Below, in pieces: positions 45,294-52,968 of a stretch of DNA of 64,000 nt. Position 1 is the first letter of the stretch, and each line of letters opens with the position of its first letter. Where the stretch lies: assembly GCF_001665835.1 (NCBI RefSeq), contig NZ_LZSX01000063.1, positions 93,094 through 157,093 on the forward strand. The letters run 5' to 3'. The position numbers were made by a program, and so were the translations under genes. Under the pieces are notes generated by a model. It worked only from the letters and a program-made list of their open reading frames with translations. It was not told the origin of the DNA and searched no databases. This DNA is from Mycobacterium colombiense (GTDB lineage Bacteria; Actinomycetota; Actinomycetes; Mycobacteriales; Mycobacteriaceae).

Positions 45294-46990
45294 CTACTCG
45301 GTGGGACCACTCCGCGGACCTGGTCATCGCGGGCAGCGGCGGGGGCGGCATGGTCGCCGCCCTGGCCGCGCTGGACTGCGGGCTCGCACCCCTGATCATC
45401 GAAAAGCAGCCGCTGGTGGGCGGCTCGACGGGGCTGTCGGGCGGCATCGTCTGGCTGCCGAACAACCCGCTGATGCGGGCCGATGGCATCGCGGACTCGC
45501 ACGAGGACGGCCTGGCCTATCTGGCCGACGTGGTCGGCGACATCGGCGCGCCCTCCTCCCCCGAGCGACGCGAGATGTTTCTCACCGCCGGCTTCGAAAT
45601 GATCAACTTCCTCACCCGCAAAGGTGTCCAACTGATCCGGTGTGCGGGCTGGAGCGACTACTACCCGAACCACAAGGGCGGCAATGCGTCCGGCCGCGCC
45701 GTCGAGGGCATTCCGTTCGATGCCGCGAGGCTCGGCACGTGGCGCGACAAGGTGCAGCCGCCGCTGGCCAAGAACTATGGATATGTGGTGCTGACCAACG
45801 AACTACGGTCCGTCCAGTATTTCAATCGCGCGCCGCGCGCCTTCGCCGTCGCATCGCGGGTATTTCTGCGCACCGCGCTGGCGCGGGCCCGGGGACGCCG
45901 GCTCCTTACCAACGGAGCGTCGCTCATCGCTCAAATGCTCAAGGCGCTGATCGATCTCAGCGACTCGAATCCCCCGCTATGGACCGATGCCGCGATGGCC
46001 GACCTGATCGTCGACGACGGCCGGGTGGTGGGCGTGCGTGTCGTGCGCGACGGGCGGCCGGTCAACGTCGAGGCCCGTAAGGGAGTCCTGTTGGCCGCCG
46101 GTGGTTTCGGCCACAACAAGGAGATGCGCCGCCGCTACAGCGGTAACCAGCCCAACGAAGGGAAGTGGTCGATCGCCAACGCCGGCGACACCGGCGAGGT
46201 GCTCGAGGCGGCGATGCGACTGGGCGCCAAGACCGACCTGCTGGACGAGGCATGGTGGCTGCCTTCGGTTTTCATCGCCAACGGTGGTGCCGTCGCCGCG
46301 TCGCTGGGGTCCGGACGTCAGCGCCCCGGCGCCATCTACGTCGACTCCACCGGGAGGCGGTTCTGCAACGAGTCCAACTCCTACGTCGAGGTCGGCAAGG
46401 CGATGTATGCGAACAAGGCCGTGCCGTGCTGGATGATCTTCGACGAGGGATACGTGCGCCGATACGTCACCAGCGCGAATCCCCTGAAGCGCAATCAGCC
46501 GCTGCCTCCCGAGCTGATCGAGTCCGGCGCGGTCAAGCGCGCCGCGACGATTTCCGACCTGGCCCGCGAGATCGACCTTCCCGCCGATGAATTGGCAGCC
46601 ACGATCCGGCGGTTCAACCACTTCGCGGCCAGGGGGCTGGATCCCGACTTCGGCCGGGGACAGTCGGCCTACAACGACTGCCTCGGCGACCCCGGGTACC
46701 GGCCGAACGCCGCCATCGGTCCGCTGGACACCGCCCCCTACTACGCGACTCGGGTGCTCCCCGCCGACGTCGGAACGTGCGGCGGCGTGATCACCAACGA
46801 GCACGCCCAGGTTCTCGACGAACACGATCGGGTGATCGAGGGCTTGTACGCGACCGGCAACACCACCGCGACCGTGATGGGCCGGACGTATCCGGGCGCC
46901 GGTGCGAGCATCGCCAGCTCGATGGTGTTCGGATACGTCGCCGCCCGCCACGCGGCGGGACGCAAGCTCGCCGGCGAGATGAGCCGCTAA
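45290..46990 (+). CDS. KstD-like FAD-dependent dehydrogenase
   Basis: A 566-residue flavoprotein of the fumarate reductase/3-ketosteroid 1-dehydrogenase family. The FAD motif is AGSGGGGMVAALAAL near residue 14. The C-terminal VMGRTYPGAGASIASSM matches the part of KstD that carries a catalytic Tyr and the substrate-facing glycines. It would introduce a C=C bond next to a ketone in a cyclic substrate. The ATGA overlap with the Rieske gene suggests consecutive steps. Steroid specificity is not proven. Confidence 0.87.
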   Translation: MTTRWDHSADLVIAGSGGGGMVAALAALDCGLAPLIIEKQPLVGGSTGLSGGIVWLPNNPLMRADGIADSHEDGLAYLADVVGDIGAPSSPERREMFLTAGFEMINFLTRKGVQLIRCAGWSDYYPNHKGGNASGRAVEGIPFDAARLGTWRDKVQPPLAKNYGYVVLTNELRSVQYFNRAPRAFAVASRVFLRTALARARGRRLLTNGASLIAQMLKALIDLSDSNPPLWTDAAMADLIVDDGRVVGVRVVRDGRPVNVEARKGVLLAAGGFGHNKEMRRRYSGNQPNEGKWSIANAGDTGEVLEAAMRLGAKTDLLDEAWWLPSVFIANGGAVAASLGSGRQRPGAIYVDSTGRRFCNESNSYVEVGKAMYANKAVPCWMIFDEGYVRRYVTSANPLKRNQPLPPELIESGAVKRAATISDLAREIDLPADELAATIRRFNHFAARGLDPDFGRGQSAYNDCLGDPGYRPNAAIGPLDTAPYYATRVLPADVGTCGGVITNEHAQVLDEHDRVIEGLYATGNTTATVMGRTYPGAGASIASSMVFGYVAARHAAGRKLAGEMSR

Positions 46991-47007
46991 GCGGGCATGC
47001 TCGGCGC

Positions 47008-47033
47008 CCATCGTGAAACTAACTTCACGATGG
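47008..47033. terminator. Bidirectional terminator hairpin after KstD-like gene
   Basis: CCATCGTGAA (47008-47017), loop ACTAAC, TTCACGATGG (47024-47033): a perfect 10-bp stem. It lies between the convergent KstD-like gene (stop at 46990) and the second crotonase gene (stop at 47025), overlapping the latter's last codons. Confidence 0.8.
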
Positions 47034-47900
47034 CGGGGAATCGTTCTCGTCACGGTCGACGAATTCGCGCGGCTTCATGCCCGACTGCTTCAGCTCGGCC
47101 CGCCGCGCCTGCACATCGGTCGCGGCGCCGACCATATTCGTCAAGATGTGACTAACCTGCAGATGCACTCGCATGCCCATCAATTCCCACGCGCGCTTCA
47201 CGTTGTTTTTGACCGCCATCAGTGTGGTCAACGGGATTTGGGCGATCTTGCGCGCCATCTCCTCCACGGTGTCCTCGAGCTCGTCGCGCGGCACCACCTT
47301 GTTGAGCAGGCCCCACTCGAGGGCCTGCTGTGCGGACAGGGTCGGCGCCAGCAGCAGCCAGTCCATGGTGCGGTGCCAATTCATCAACAGCCACGGCTCG
47401 ATCATCGTGTGGCCCCCGGGCTCGCCGAGGCTCTGGGCAAGCGGCATTTGGAAATACGCGTCGTCGGAGGCGACGCAGAAGTCGGTCAGCAGGCCGAGAT
47501 AGATCCCGCCGCCCACGCAGTAACCATGGATTTGCGAGATGGTCGGCTTGGGGAATTCCCACAGATACAGCGTCGGCCACAAAAAGAGATCGGCGGTGCC
47601 CTTGTACAGATCCTCGAAGGTGTCCCCGAAATCCGGATATGGGTTCTCGTCCGGGCCCCAGCGCGCCACATGGCCGCCGCAGAATCCCTTGCCGTTCGCC
47701 TTGAGAATGACGACCTTGATGTCCTTGTCGCGATCGGCCTCGTGCAGGCAGCTATCGACCTCGCCGACCAGGACCGCGTCCTTGGTGTTGGCCTTGTCCA
47801 CCCGGTTCAGAATGATCCGCGCAATCGGCGGTTCGCGTTCATAAATGACCGCTTCCAGGACGCGCCGCTCCATCCCGGTGACGTTACCGGAGACTGCCAT
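47025..47900 (-). CDS. Crotonase-fold protein without canonical catalytic glutamates (2)
   Basis: A 291-residue paralogue of the crotonase at 41461-42333. Oxyanion-hole segments KGFCGGHVARWG and VGGG are present. The two hydratase glutamates are replaced: Y134 in GGGIYL and L154 in QMPL. The start is uncertain: ATG 47900 or ATG 47873, neither with a strong ribosome binding site. It is divergent from the nitrile hydratase operon (92 bp between starts). Reaction unknown; same caveat as for its paralogue. Confidence 0.83.
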   Translation of the reverse strand: MAVSGNVTGMERRVLEAVIYEREPPIARIILNRVDKANTKDAVLVGEVDSCLHEADRDKDIKVVILKANGKGFCGGHVARWGPDENPYPDFGDTFEDLYKGTADLFLWPTLYLWEFPKPTISQIHGYCVGGGIYLGLLTDFCVASDDAYFQMPLAQSLGEPGGHTMIEPWLLMNWHRTMDWLLLAPTLSAQQALEWGLLNKVVPRDELEDTVEEMARKIAQIPLTTLMAVKNNVKRAWELMGMRVHLQVSHILTNMVGAATDVQARRAELKQSGMKPREFVDRDENDSPPS

Positions 47901-47991
47901 ACCGGAGTTCGCTTTGCGGTTGCGCAATGTTCGCGGGAGGAGTGAAGTATATGGAGGCGCTGGACCGGTCCCCGTGATGAATGGAGCTGTG

Positions 47992-48831
47992 ATGACGACT
48001 CCGTCGGACCGAGCGGCACAGCTCGACCTGGTGGCCCGGCTGAAATCCTCGTATCCCGAACTTCCGGACGCTCCCACGCCGGATCTCATTGACCACGAAC
48101 GCTTCAACGCCTACGTCAAGACTCCCCACGACGTGGGCGGCGAGCCGGACGCTCCCATCGAATACGAGAACAAGCAGTACGAGATCTGGGAGCACAACAC
48201 CTACGTCATGTGTGAGGTGCTCGGCTGGCGTGGGATCTGGTTGTCCGAGGAACGGCGCCGGATGGGCAACGTCGATCTGGGCCGCACCATCTATCTCGGC
48301 CTGCCCTACTACGGGCGGTGGCTGCTGGCGGTCGCACGCGTCCTCGCCGAAAAGCACCACATCGGCCTGAGCGAATTGGCCGAACGCATGGCCGAGGTCA
48401 GGACCCGCTATGCGGCGGGCCTGCGCGGAAAACCTTTGGAGGCCACGCCGAAGTCGGAAGGCGACCCCGCCTCCGTCACCCGCAACCGGCACCACCGCCA
48501 CGCCGTCGGCAAAGGCGACCCGCAGGTGTTCGCCGGACAGGCCGGGGTGCCCAAGTTCAAGGTCGGCGACAAGGTCGTGGTGCGGGATCTGCCCGTGCTG
48601 CTCTACACCCGCACCCAGGAGTACGTGCGCGGCGCGACGGGCAGGATCGCGGTCGTATCCTACGAAAGCCCCGCCGCCGAAGACGAAACCTGGGACGGGC
48701 CAGACCAACAACCCGAATGGTTCTACATCGTTCGGTTCAACCTCTCCCAGTTGTGGCATGGCTACACCGGACCAGGCAACGACACGCTGCAGACCGAGAT
48801 CCCCGAGCGGTGGCTCGAGTCGGCCGAATAG
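47992..48831 (+). CDS. nthB: Nitrile hydratase beta subunit family protein
   Basis: A 279-residue protein with the beta-subunit N-terminal motif HDVGGEPDAPI, a helical region containing LPYYGRWLLAVARVLAEKHHI, and the C-terminal SH3-like barrel FKVGDKVVVRDL...YVRGATGRI...FYIVRF...LW. It would assemble with the downstream alpha subunit to convert a nitrile to an amide; thiocyanate hydrolase is a homologous alternative. ATG 47992 has GGAG 5 nt upstream. Gene order beta-alpha-activator is typical of cobalt-type enzymes. Confidence 0.85.
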   Translation: MTTPSDRAAQLDLVARLKSSYPELPDAPTPDLIDHERFNAYVKTPHDVGGEPDAPIEYENKQYEIWEHNTYVMCEVLGWRGIWLSEERRRMGNVDLGRTIYLGLPYYGRWLLAVARVLAEKHHIGLSELAERMAEVRTRYAAGLRGKPLEATPKSEGDPASVTRNRHHRHAVGKGDPQVFAGQAGVPKFKVGDKVVVRDLPVLLYTRTQEYVRGATGRIAVVSYESPAAEDETWDGPDQQPEWFYIVRFNLSQLWHGYTGPGNDTLQTEIPERWLESAE

Positions 48832-48850
48832 CGTCGGAAAGGACTTCAGT

Positions 48851-49567
48851 ATGAGCGTCCGCGAGCACGCCCACGAGCACGACCACGAGCGCACCGTCGC
48901 GCCCATGGTGGACGAGATCACCGATTTCGAAGTCCTCGAGATCGCGCTTCGCGAATTGTGCATCGAGAAGGGCATCTTCACCGCCGAGGATCATCGCCGC
49001 TTCACCGAATTCGCCGAACAGATCGGCCCCACTCCCGCGGCGCGCCTGGTGGCCAGGGCGTGGCTCGATCCGGACTTCAAGGAGTTGGTGCGCTCGGATG
49101 CGCTCGCCGCCAGCAAGGAGGTCGGCGTCGACTGGCTGGAACCGACCGGATTCGGAACGCCCAGCGACTTCACCGCCCTACACGTGCTGGAAGACACCCC
49201 GACGCTGCATCATGTGATCGTCTGCACGCTGTGCTCGTGCTACCCGCGCCCGATTCTGGGGAATTCGCCGGAGTGGTATCGCACGCCCAACTATCGCCGT
49301 CGCATCGTGCGCTGGCCGCGTCAGGTGCTCGCGGAATTCGGACTGATCCTTCCCGAAGACGTCGAGATCCGGGTGGAGGATTCCAACCAGAAGCATCGGT
49401 TCATGGTGATGCCCATCCGTCCGGAAGGAACGCAGGGTTGGACCGAGGACCAACTCGTCGAAATCATCACGCGCGATTGCCTGATCGGCGTTGCGCTGCC
49501 CAAGCCGGGGGTGACGACCAACGTCATCACCCAGACGCGTCCGGCCGTCCACCCCGTCGACGACTGA
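48851..49567 (+). CDS. nthA: Nitrile hydratase alpha subunit, cobalt type
   Basis: A 238-residue metal-binding subunit. The metal claw C125-T-L-C128-S-C130 is intact; Thr rather than Ser between the first two Cys marks the non-corrin cobalt class. The family architecture (N-terminal His-rich arm, helical region, then claw) is complete. It is 19 bp downstream of the beta gene. Homologous thiocyanate hydrolase gamma subunits have the same claw, so the natural substrate could be thiocyanate or an organic nitrile. Confidence 0.9.
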   Translation: MSVREHAHEHDHERTVAPMVDEITDFEVLEIALRELCIEKGIFTAEDHRRFTEFAEQIGPTPAARLVARAWLDPDFKELVRSDALAASKEVGVDWLEPTGFGTPSDFTALHVLEDTPTLHHVIVCTLCSCYPRPILGNSPEWYRTPNYRRRIVRWPRQVLAEFGLILPEDVEIRVEDSNQKHRFMVMPIRPEGTQGWTEDQLVEIITRDCLIGVALPKPGVTTNVITQTRPAVHPVDD

Positions 49568-49580
49568 TACGAGCGAAGAG

Positions 49581-49952
49581 ATGAGCACCGCGCACACCCC
49601 GCACCCAGCTGGGGACGCCGTCGTCGCGCCGCTGGCGAAAATCGTTGAACGTAACCAGGTCTGGAGCCGCATGGCGGCCAACTACGGGGTAGAGAATCCC
49701 ACGCCGCCATGGAAAAGCAGCCTGGATGGCATGTGTGACGCTCTTGACCAAAGCAGTTGCAGCCCAGAGGTACTCAGCTTCGTCGACCGGCGCAACGAAG
49801 AGGACGCGTTATCTGCAACCCTGTATTCCGACCTGCCGTACCCGGAGAAGCGTCTGGTTGCGCTGGCGCACTCGCTGGTGGTGCGCGGCGTTATCGACGA
49901 GACCGCGCTTGCGGAGCGGCTGGCTGCGGTGCGGGCCAGGCTGGAAGCCTGA
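49581..49952 (+). CDS. Small nitrile hydratase activator-like protein
   Basis: A 123-residue protein homologous to the N-terminal half of the nitrile hydratase beta subunit (YPEKRLVALAHSLVVRGVIDETALAERL). Such short beta-like proteins are metallochaperones that load cobalt into the alpha subunit by self-subunit swapping. A role as a separate subunit, as in three-subunit thiocyanate hydrolase, is the alternative. It follows alpha after 13 bp. Confidence 0.7.
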   Translation: MSTAHTPHPAGDAVVAPLAKIVERNQVWSRMAANYGVENPTPPWKSSLDGMCDALDQSSCSPEVLSFVDRRNEEDALSATLYSDLPYPEKRLVALAHSLVVRGVIDETALAERLAAVRARLEA

Positions 49953-50024
49953 TCAAACCAAGCGACGGACATCACAGGCCGCTTCCGCGTCGGTGTGCAC
50001 CGGGTACGCTATGCTGACAGCAAC

Positions 50025-50049
50025 GTTGGCCTCAAAGCCTGACGCCAAC
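50025..50049 (+). terminator. Weak hairpin after the nitrile hydratase operon
   Basis: GTTGGC (50025-50030) and GCCAAC (50044-50049) give a 6-bp stem with a 13-nt loop, 72 bp beyond the last gene. There is no T-tract. The 282-bp gap 49953-50234 otherwise holds the presumed promoter of the helicase gene. Confidence 0.3.
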
Positions 50050-50234
50050 TACGTCGTGGAACGCTTCTTCATCCCACTGGTGCTGCCCCGAAATTCGGGC
50101 TCAGCCACCACGATCAGATGATCCGTGCACCCGCACTAGCTTGTCTCGCGGCGATCGATTTTGCCCTCCGGCAATCTCGCCAACTTGTGCTGGGAACCGC
50201 GCGCGACAAACACGTTGCCGGCCCGGCATGACCG

Positions 50235-51629
50235 ATGCCCGAAAGGCACCGAAAAGTGACTACCGACAAAACCTTTGCCGATCTCGGCGTGCGCAGACAA
50301 ATCGTCGATGCGCTCGCACAGCACGGCATCACACATCCATTTCCGATCCAGGTCGAGACCCTTCCCGACACCCTCGCCGGCAAAGACGTGCTGGGCCGCG
50401 GAAAAACCGGCAGCGGAAAGACCCTTGCCTTCTCGATCCCACTAGTCAGCCGGCTTTCCAAGCGGACCAGGCGTGCATCGCAGCCATCGGGCTTGGTACT
50501 GGCACCCACCCGCGAGCTGGCGAGCCAGATCACTGCGACGCTGGAGCCATTGGCAGCCGCCTGCGGTCTTCGCGTCACCACGATCTTCGGCGGCGTTTCG
50601 CAAAGTCGTCAGGTCACCGCCCTCAAGTCCGGTGTCGACATCGTGGTGGCGTGCCCGGGCCGGCTCGAGGACCTGATGAAGCAGCGTCTGATCAGCCTCG
50701 AAGCGGTGGAAATCACCGTCATCGACGAGGCGGATCACATGGCCGATCTCGGCTTTCTGCCCGGCGTCACCCGCATCCTGGCGGCCACTCCGAGTGGCGG
50801 CCAGCGACTGATGTTTTCGGCGACCCTGGACAACGGCGTCGACAAGCTCGTCAACCGGTTCCTGCGCGACGAGGTGCTGCACTCGGTCGATGGGGCCGAC
50901 TCGCCGGTGTCCGAGATGACCCATCACGTGTTCCACGTCGCCAACGCGGACGCCAAAAAGGAAGTTGTGCACCGGCTTGCCTCGGGTACCGGGCGCCGAA
51001 TTCTGTTCATGCGCACCAAGCATCAAGCGCGCAAGCTCGCCAAACAGCTCACCGAGTCGGGTGTTCCGTCCGTCGACTTGCACGGCAACCTGTCGCAGCC
51101 CGCCCGGGAGCGCAACCTCGCGATGTTCGCCTCGGGTGGCGCGCGGGTCCTGGTGGCGACCGATATCGCCGCGCGCGGTGTGCATGTCGACGAGGTCGAA
51201 CTCGTTGTGCACATCGACCCGCCCGCCGAGCACAAGTCCTATCTGCACCGGTCCGGGCGCACGGCGCGGGCAGGAAGCGCCGGTGACGTCGTCACGGTGG
51301 TGCTGCCCGAGCAGCGTCGTGACACCCAGGTGTTGATGCGCAAGGCCGGCATCAAGGTCGCCCCTCAGCAGGTGACCGCCGCATCCGAGGCGGTGCAAGC
51401 GCTCGTGGGTGAGGTCGCGCCCTACCAGACCCCCGCGCCCGCCCGGGTGCCCTCGCATACCCCTCAGCAGCATCGGGCCGGCTCCGGCGGGCAGCGGCGC
51501 CATCGGACCAGCAGGTCGCCGAGGACCAATCCCACACCCACCGAATCGACGATGTCGCACCGCACCGCTGCCCCTAGGCGCCGGCCGGATCGTCGCCGCT
51601 CGAGCCGTGCGCAAGGAAGCGCCGGCTAG
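50235..51629 (+). CDS. DEAD-box ATP-dependent RNA helicase, RhlE-like
   Basis: A 464-residue RNA helicase. Visible motifs: Q-motif region FADLGVRRQIVDALAQHGI...PIQ, Walker A GKTGSGKT (about 55-62), PTRELA, D164-E-A-D, SAT, and HRSGRTARAG in the second RecA domain. A basic, Arg/Ser/Pro-rich tail (about 400-464) probably binds RNA. ATG 50235 is given; GTG 50256 is a possible start just before the conserved region. It is convergent with the methyltransferase gene. Confidence 0.92.
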   Translation: MPERHRKVTTDKTFADLGVRRQIVDALAQHGITHPFPIQVETLPDTLAGKDVLGRGKTGSGKTLAFSIPLVSRLSKRTRRASQPSGLVLAPTRELASQITATLEPLAAACGLRVTTIFGGVSQSRQVTALKSGVDIVVACPGRLEDLMKQRLISLEAVEITVIDEADHMADLGFLPGVTRILAATPSGGQRLMFSATLDNGVDKLVNRFLRDEVLHSVDGADSPVSEMTHHVFHVANADAKKEVVHRLASGTGRRILFMRTKHQARKLAKQLTESGVPSVDLHGNLSQPARERNLAMFASGGARVLVATDIAARGVHVDEVELVVHIDPPAEHKSYLHRSGRTARAGSAGDVVTVVLPEQRRDTQVLMRKAGIKVAPQQVTAASEAVQALVGEVAPYQTPAPARVPSHTPQQHRAGSGGQRRHRTSRSPRTNPTPTESTMSHRTAAPRRRPDRRRSSRAQGSAG

Positions 51630-51647
51630 GCCACGGGTGAGAACGGT

Positions 51648-52193
51648 TCAGCGCCGGGCCAGCAGCCACGCCTGACCGTCGCGTTCGTCCGAGCCGATCA
51701 GGTCCAGGCCGGCGAACGCCGTGGACAGCTCGCCGGCCGCGGCGCGGAAGGGGCCGGGACTCGCCCCCACCTCGCTCAGCGCGGCGATCGCCAGCAGACC
51801 ACCCGGCGCGAGCCGTTCGATGATCGCCCGGTCGAGGCGAGGGTCCCGGAACTTGCAGCACAGGATGACATCGACCGGCGTCCCCGGCGGCAGACCGCCG
51901 TCGAAATCGACGACGTCGAAGCGGCAGCGGTTGCCCACCGCGACCCGCTGAGCCAGCTCCCGCGCGTGGCTGATGGCCACCGGGGAGACGTCGAACCCCA
52001 CCACCTGCAGCCCGCGTGAGGCCAGCCAGACCGCGCCGGTCCCCTGCCCGCAGGCGAGATCGAGGGCCCTGCCGGCCGTGGGAAACAAATCCGCATGCGC
52101 CGCGAAAACGGCGGGCGGCGCAACCGAACTCAACGGCGGCGGCCCCTTCGCCTCGTACCGTTCGTCCCAGCGATGCCGGTCCGCTTCGCCCAT
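51648..52193 (-). CDS. Class I SAM-dependent methyltransferase
   Basis: A 181-residue methyltransferase. Motif I is ALDLACGQGTGAVWLA, followed by the acidic strand end VVGFDVSPVAI and DVVDFDGGLP. The RHRWDERYEAKG start is typical of small TehB-like methyltransferases. ATG 52193 is chosen; GTG 52202 adds three residues. The substrate is unknown. It is divergent from a TetR regulator, with a 12-bp palindrome in between. Confidence 0.85.
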   Translation of the reverse strand: MGEADRHRWDERYEAKGPPPLSSVAPPAVFAAHADLFPTAGRALDLACGQGTGAVWLASRGLQVVGFDVSPVAISHARELAQRVAVGNRCRFDVVDFDGGLPPGTPVDVILCCKFRDPRLDRAIIERLAPGGLLAIAALSEVGASPGPFRAAAGELSTAFAGLDLIGSDERDGQAWLLARR

Positions 52194-52241
52194 AGGCGCC
52201 ACTCTAGAACGACGTGGGCCGGTGACAGTCAGTCCCGTTTT

Positions 52242-52253
52242 AGACAGCTGTCT
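52242..52253. promoter_or_regulatory. Perfect palindrome between methyltransferase and TetR gene
   Basis: AGACAGCTGTCT, flanked by TTTT and TGTAAAA, so symmetry extends partly outward. A second inverted pair ACACT-N5-AGTGT lies at about 52321-52335, at the TetR gene start. These are plausible sites for the TetR regulator. Confidence 0.55.
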
Positions 52254-52331
52254 GTAAAAGCCCGGCGAGCAGGCGAGCCGACCGCGATGGATGCTGTTGT
52301 TGGCGGCAGCTCCCGTTTCTACACTGGACGA

Positions 52332-52937
52332 GTGTCTAGAGATGCGTCGTTCCCGGTCGTCGCCGGGAAAGAGGCGAGTGCCGGCGCGGCCCGCCGCTCG
52401 GATCGCCGGCCCGGGCAGACCATTCGCAAGGTCCTCGATGCCGGGCTCGCGGAGCTGCGGGAGTCCTCGTACGCGAACCTGACGATGCGCGCGGTGGCGA
52501 CCCGCGCCGGGGTGTCGCCGGCCAGCGCCTACACCTACTTCCCCTCGAAAAGCGCGCTGGTGGCGGCGGTGTACCTGCGCTTCCTGCGCGACCTACCGCT
52601 ACACACCGACGTCAACGACACGACGAAGACCCGGGTCAGCGCCACCCTGCGGGACATGGCGGTCGTCGTCGCGGACGAGCCGGAGCTGACCGCCGCCTGC
52701 GGCGCCGCCCTGATGGCCGACGATCCGGCGGTCGCGCCGCTTCGGGAACAGATCGGCGAAGAAGTGTCCAAACGGATCGGGGCCGCGCTCGGTCCGGGTT
52801 GGCCCCGATCCGTGAAATCCACGCTGCAGATGACCTTTTCCGGCGCGCTGATGACCGCCCGGTTCGTCAGCTTCGCCGAGATCTCCGGACAGCTCGACGA
52901 GGCCGTCAATCTCATCTTGGGCGCATCGGTCGCATGA
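52332..52937 (+). CDS. TetR-family transcriptional regulator
   Basis: A 201-residue regulator with the N-terminal TetR DNA-binding domain: AGLAELRESSYANLTMRAVATRAGVSPASAYTYFPSK, residues about 38-75. The C-terminal ligand domain is typical in size. GTG 52332 is preferred; upstream in-frame codons run through the palindromic promoter region. It is divergent from a methyltransferase and convergent with an amidohydrolase gene. The ligand is unknown. Confidence 0.87.
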   Translation: MSRDASFPVVAGKEASAGAARRSDRRPGQTIRKVLDAGLAELRESSYANLTMRAVATRAGVSPASAYTYFPSKSALVAAVYLRFLRDLPLHTDVNDTTKTRVSATLRDMAVVVADEPELTAACGAALMADDPAVAPLREQIGEEVSKRIGAALGPGWPRSVKSTLQMTFSGALMTARFVSFAEISGQLDEAVNLILGASVA

Positions 52938-52968
52938 AAATCGCCGTGCCCCAAGGTAATAGGTGCGG

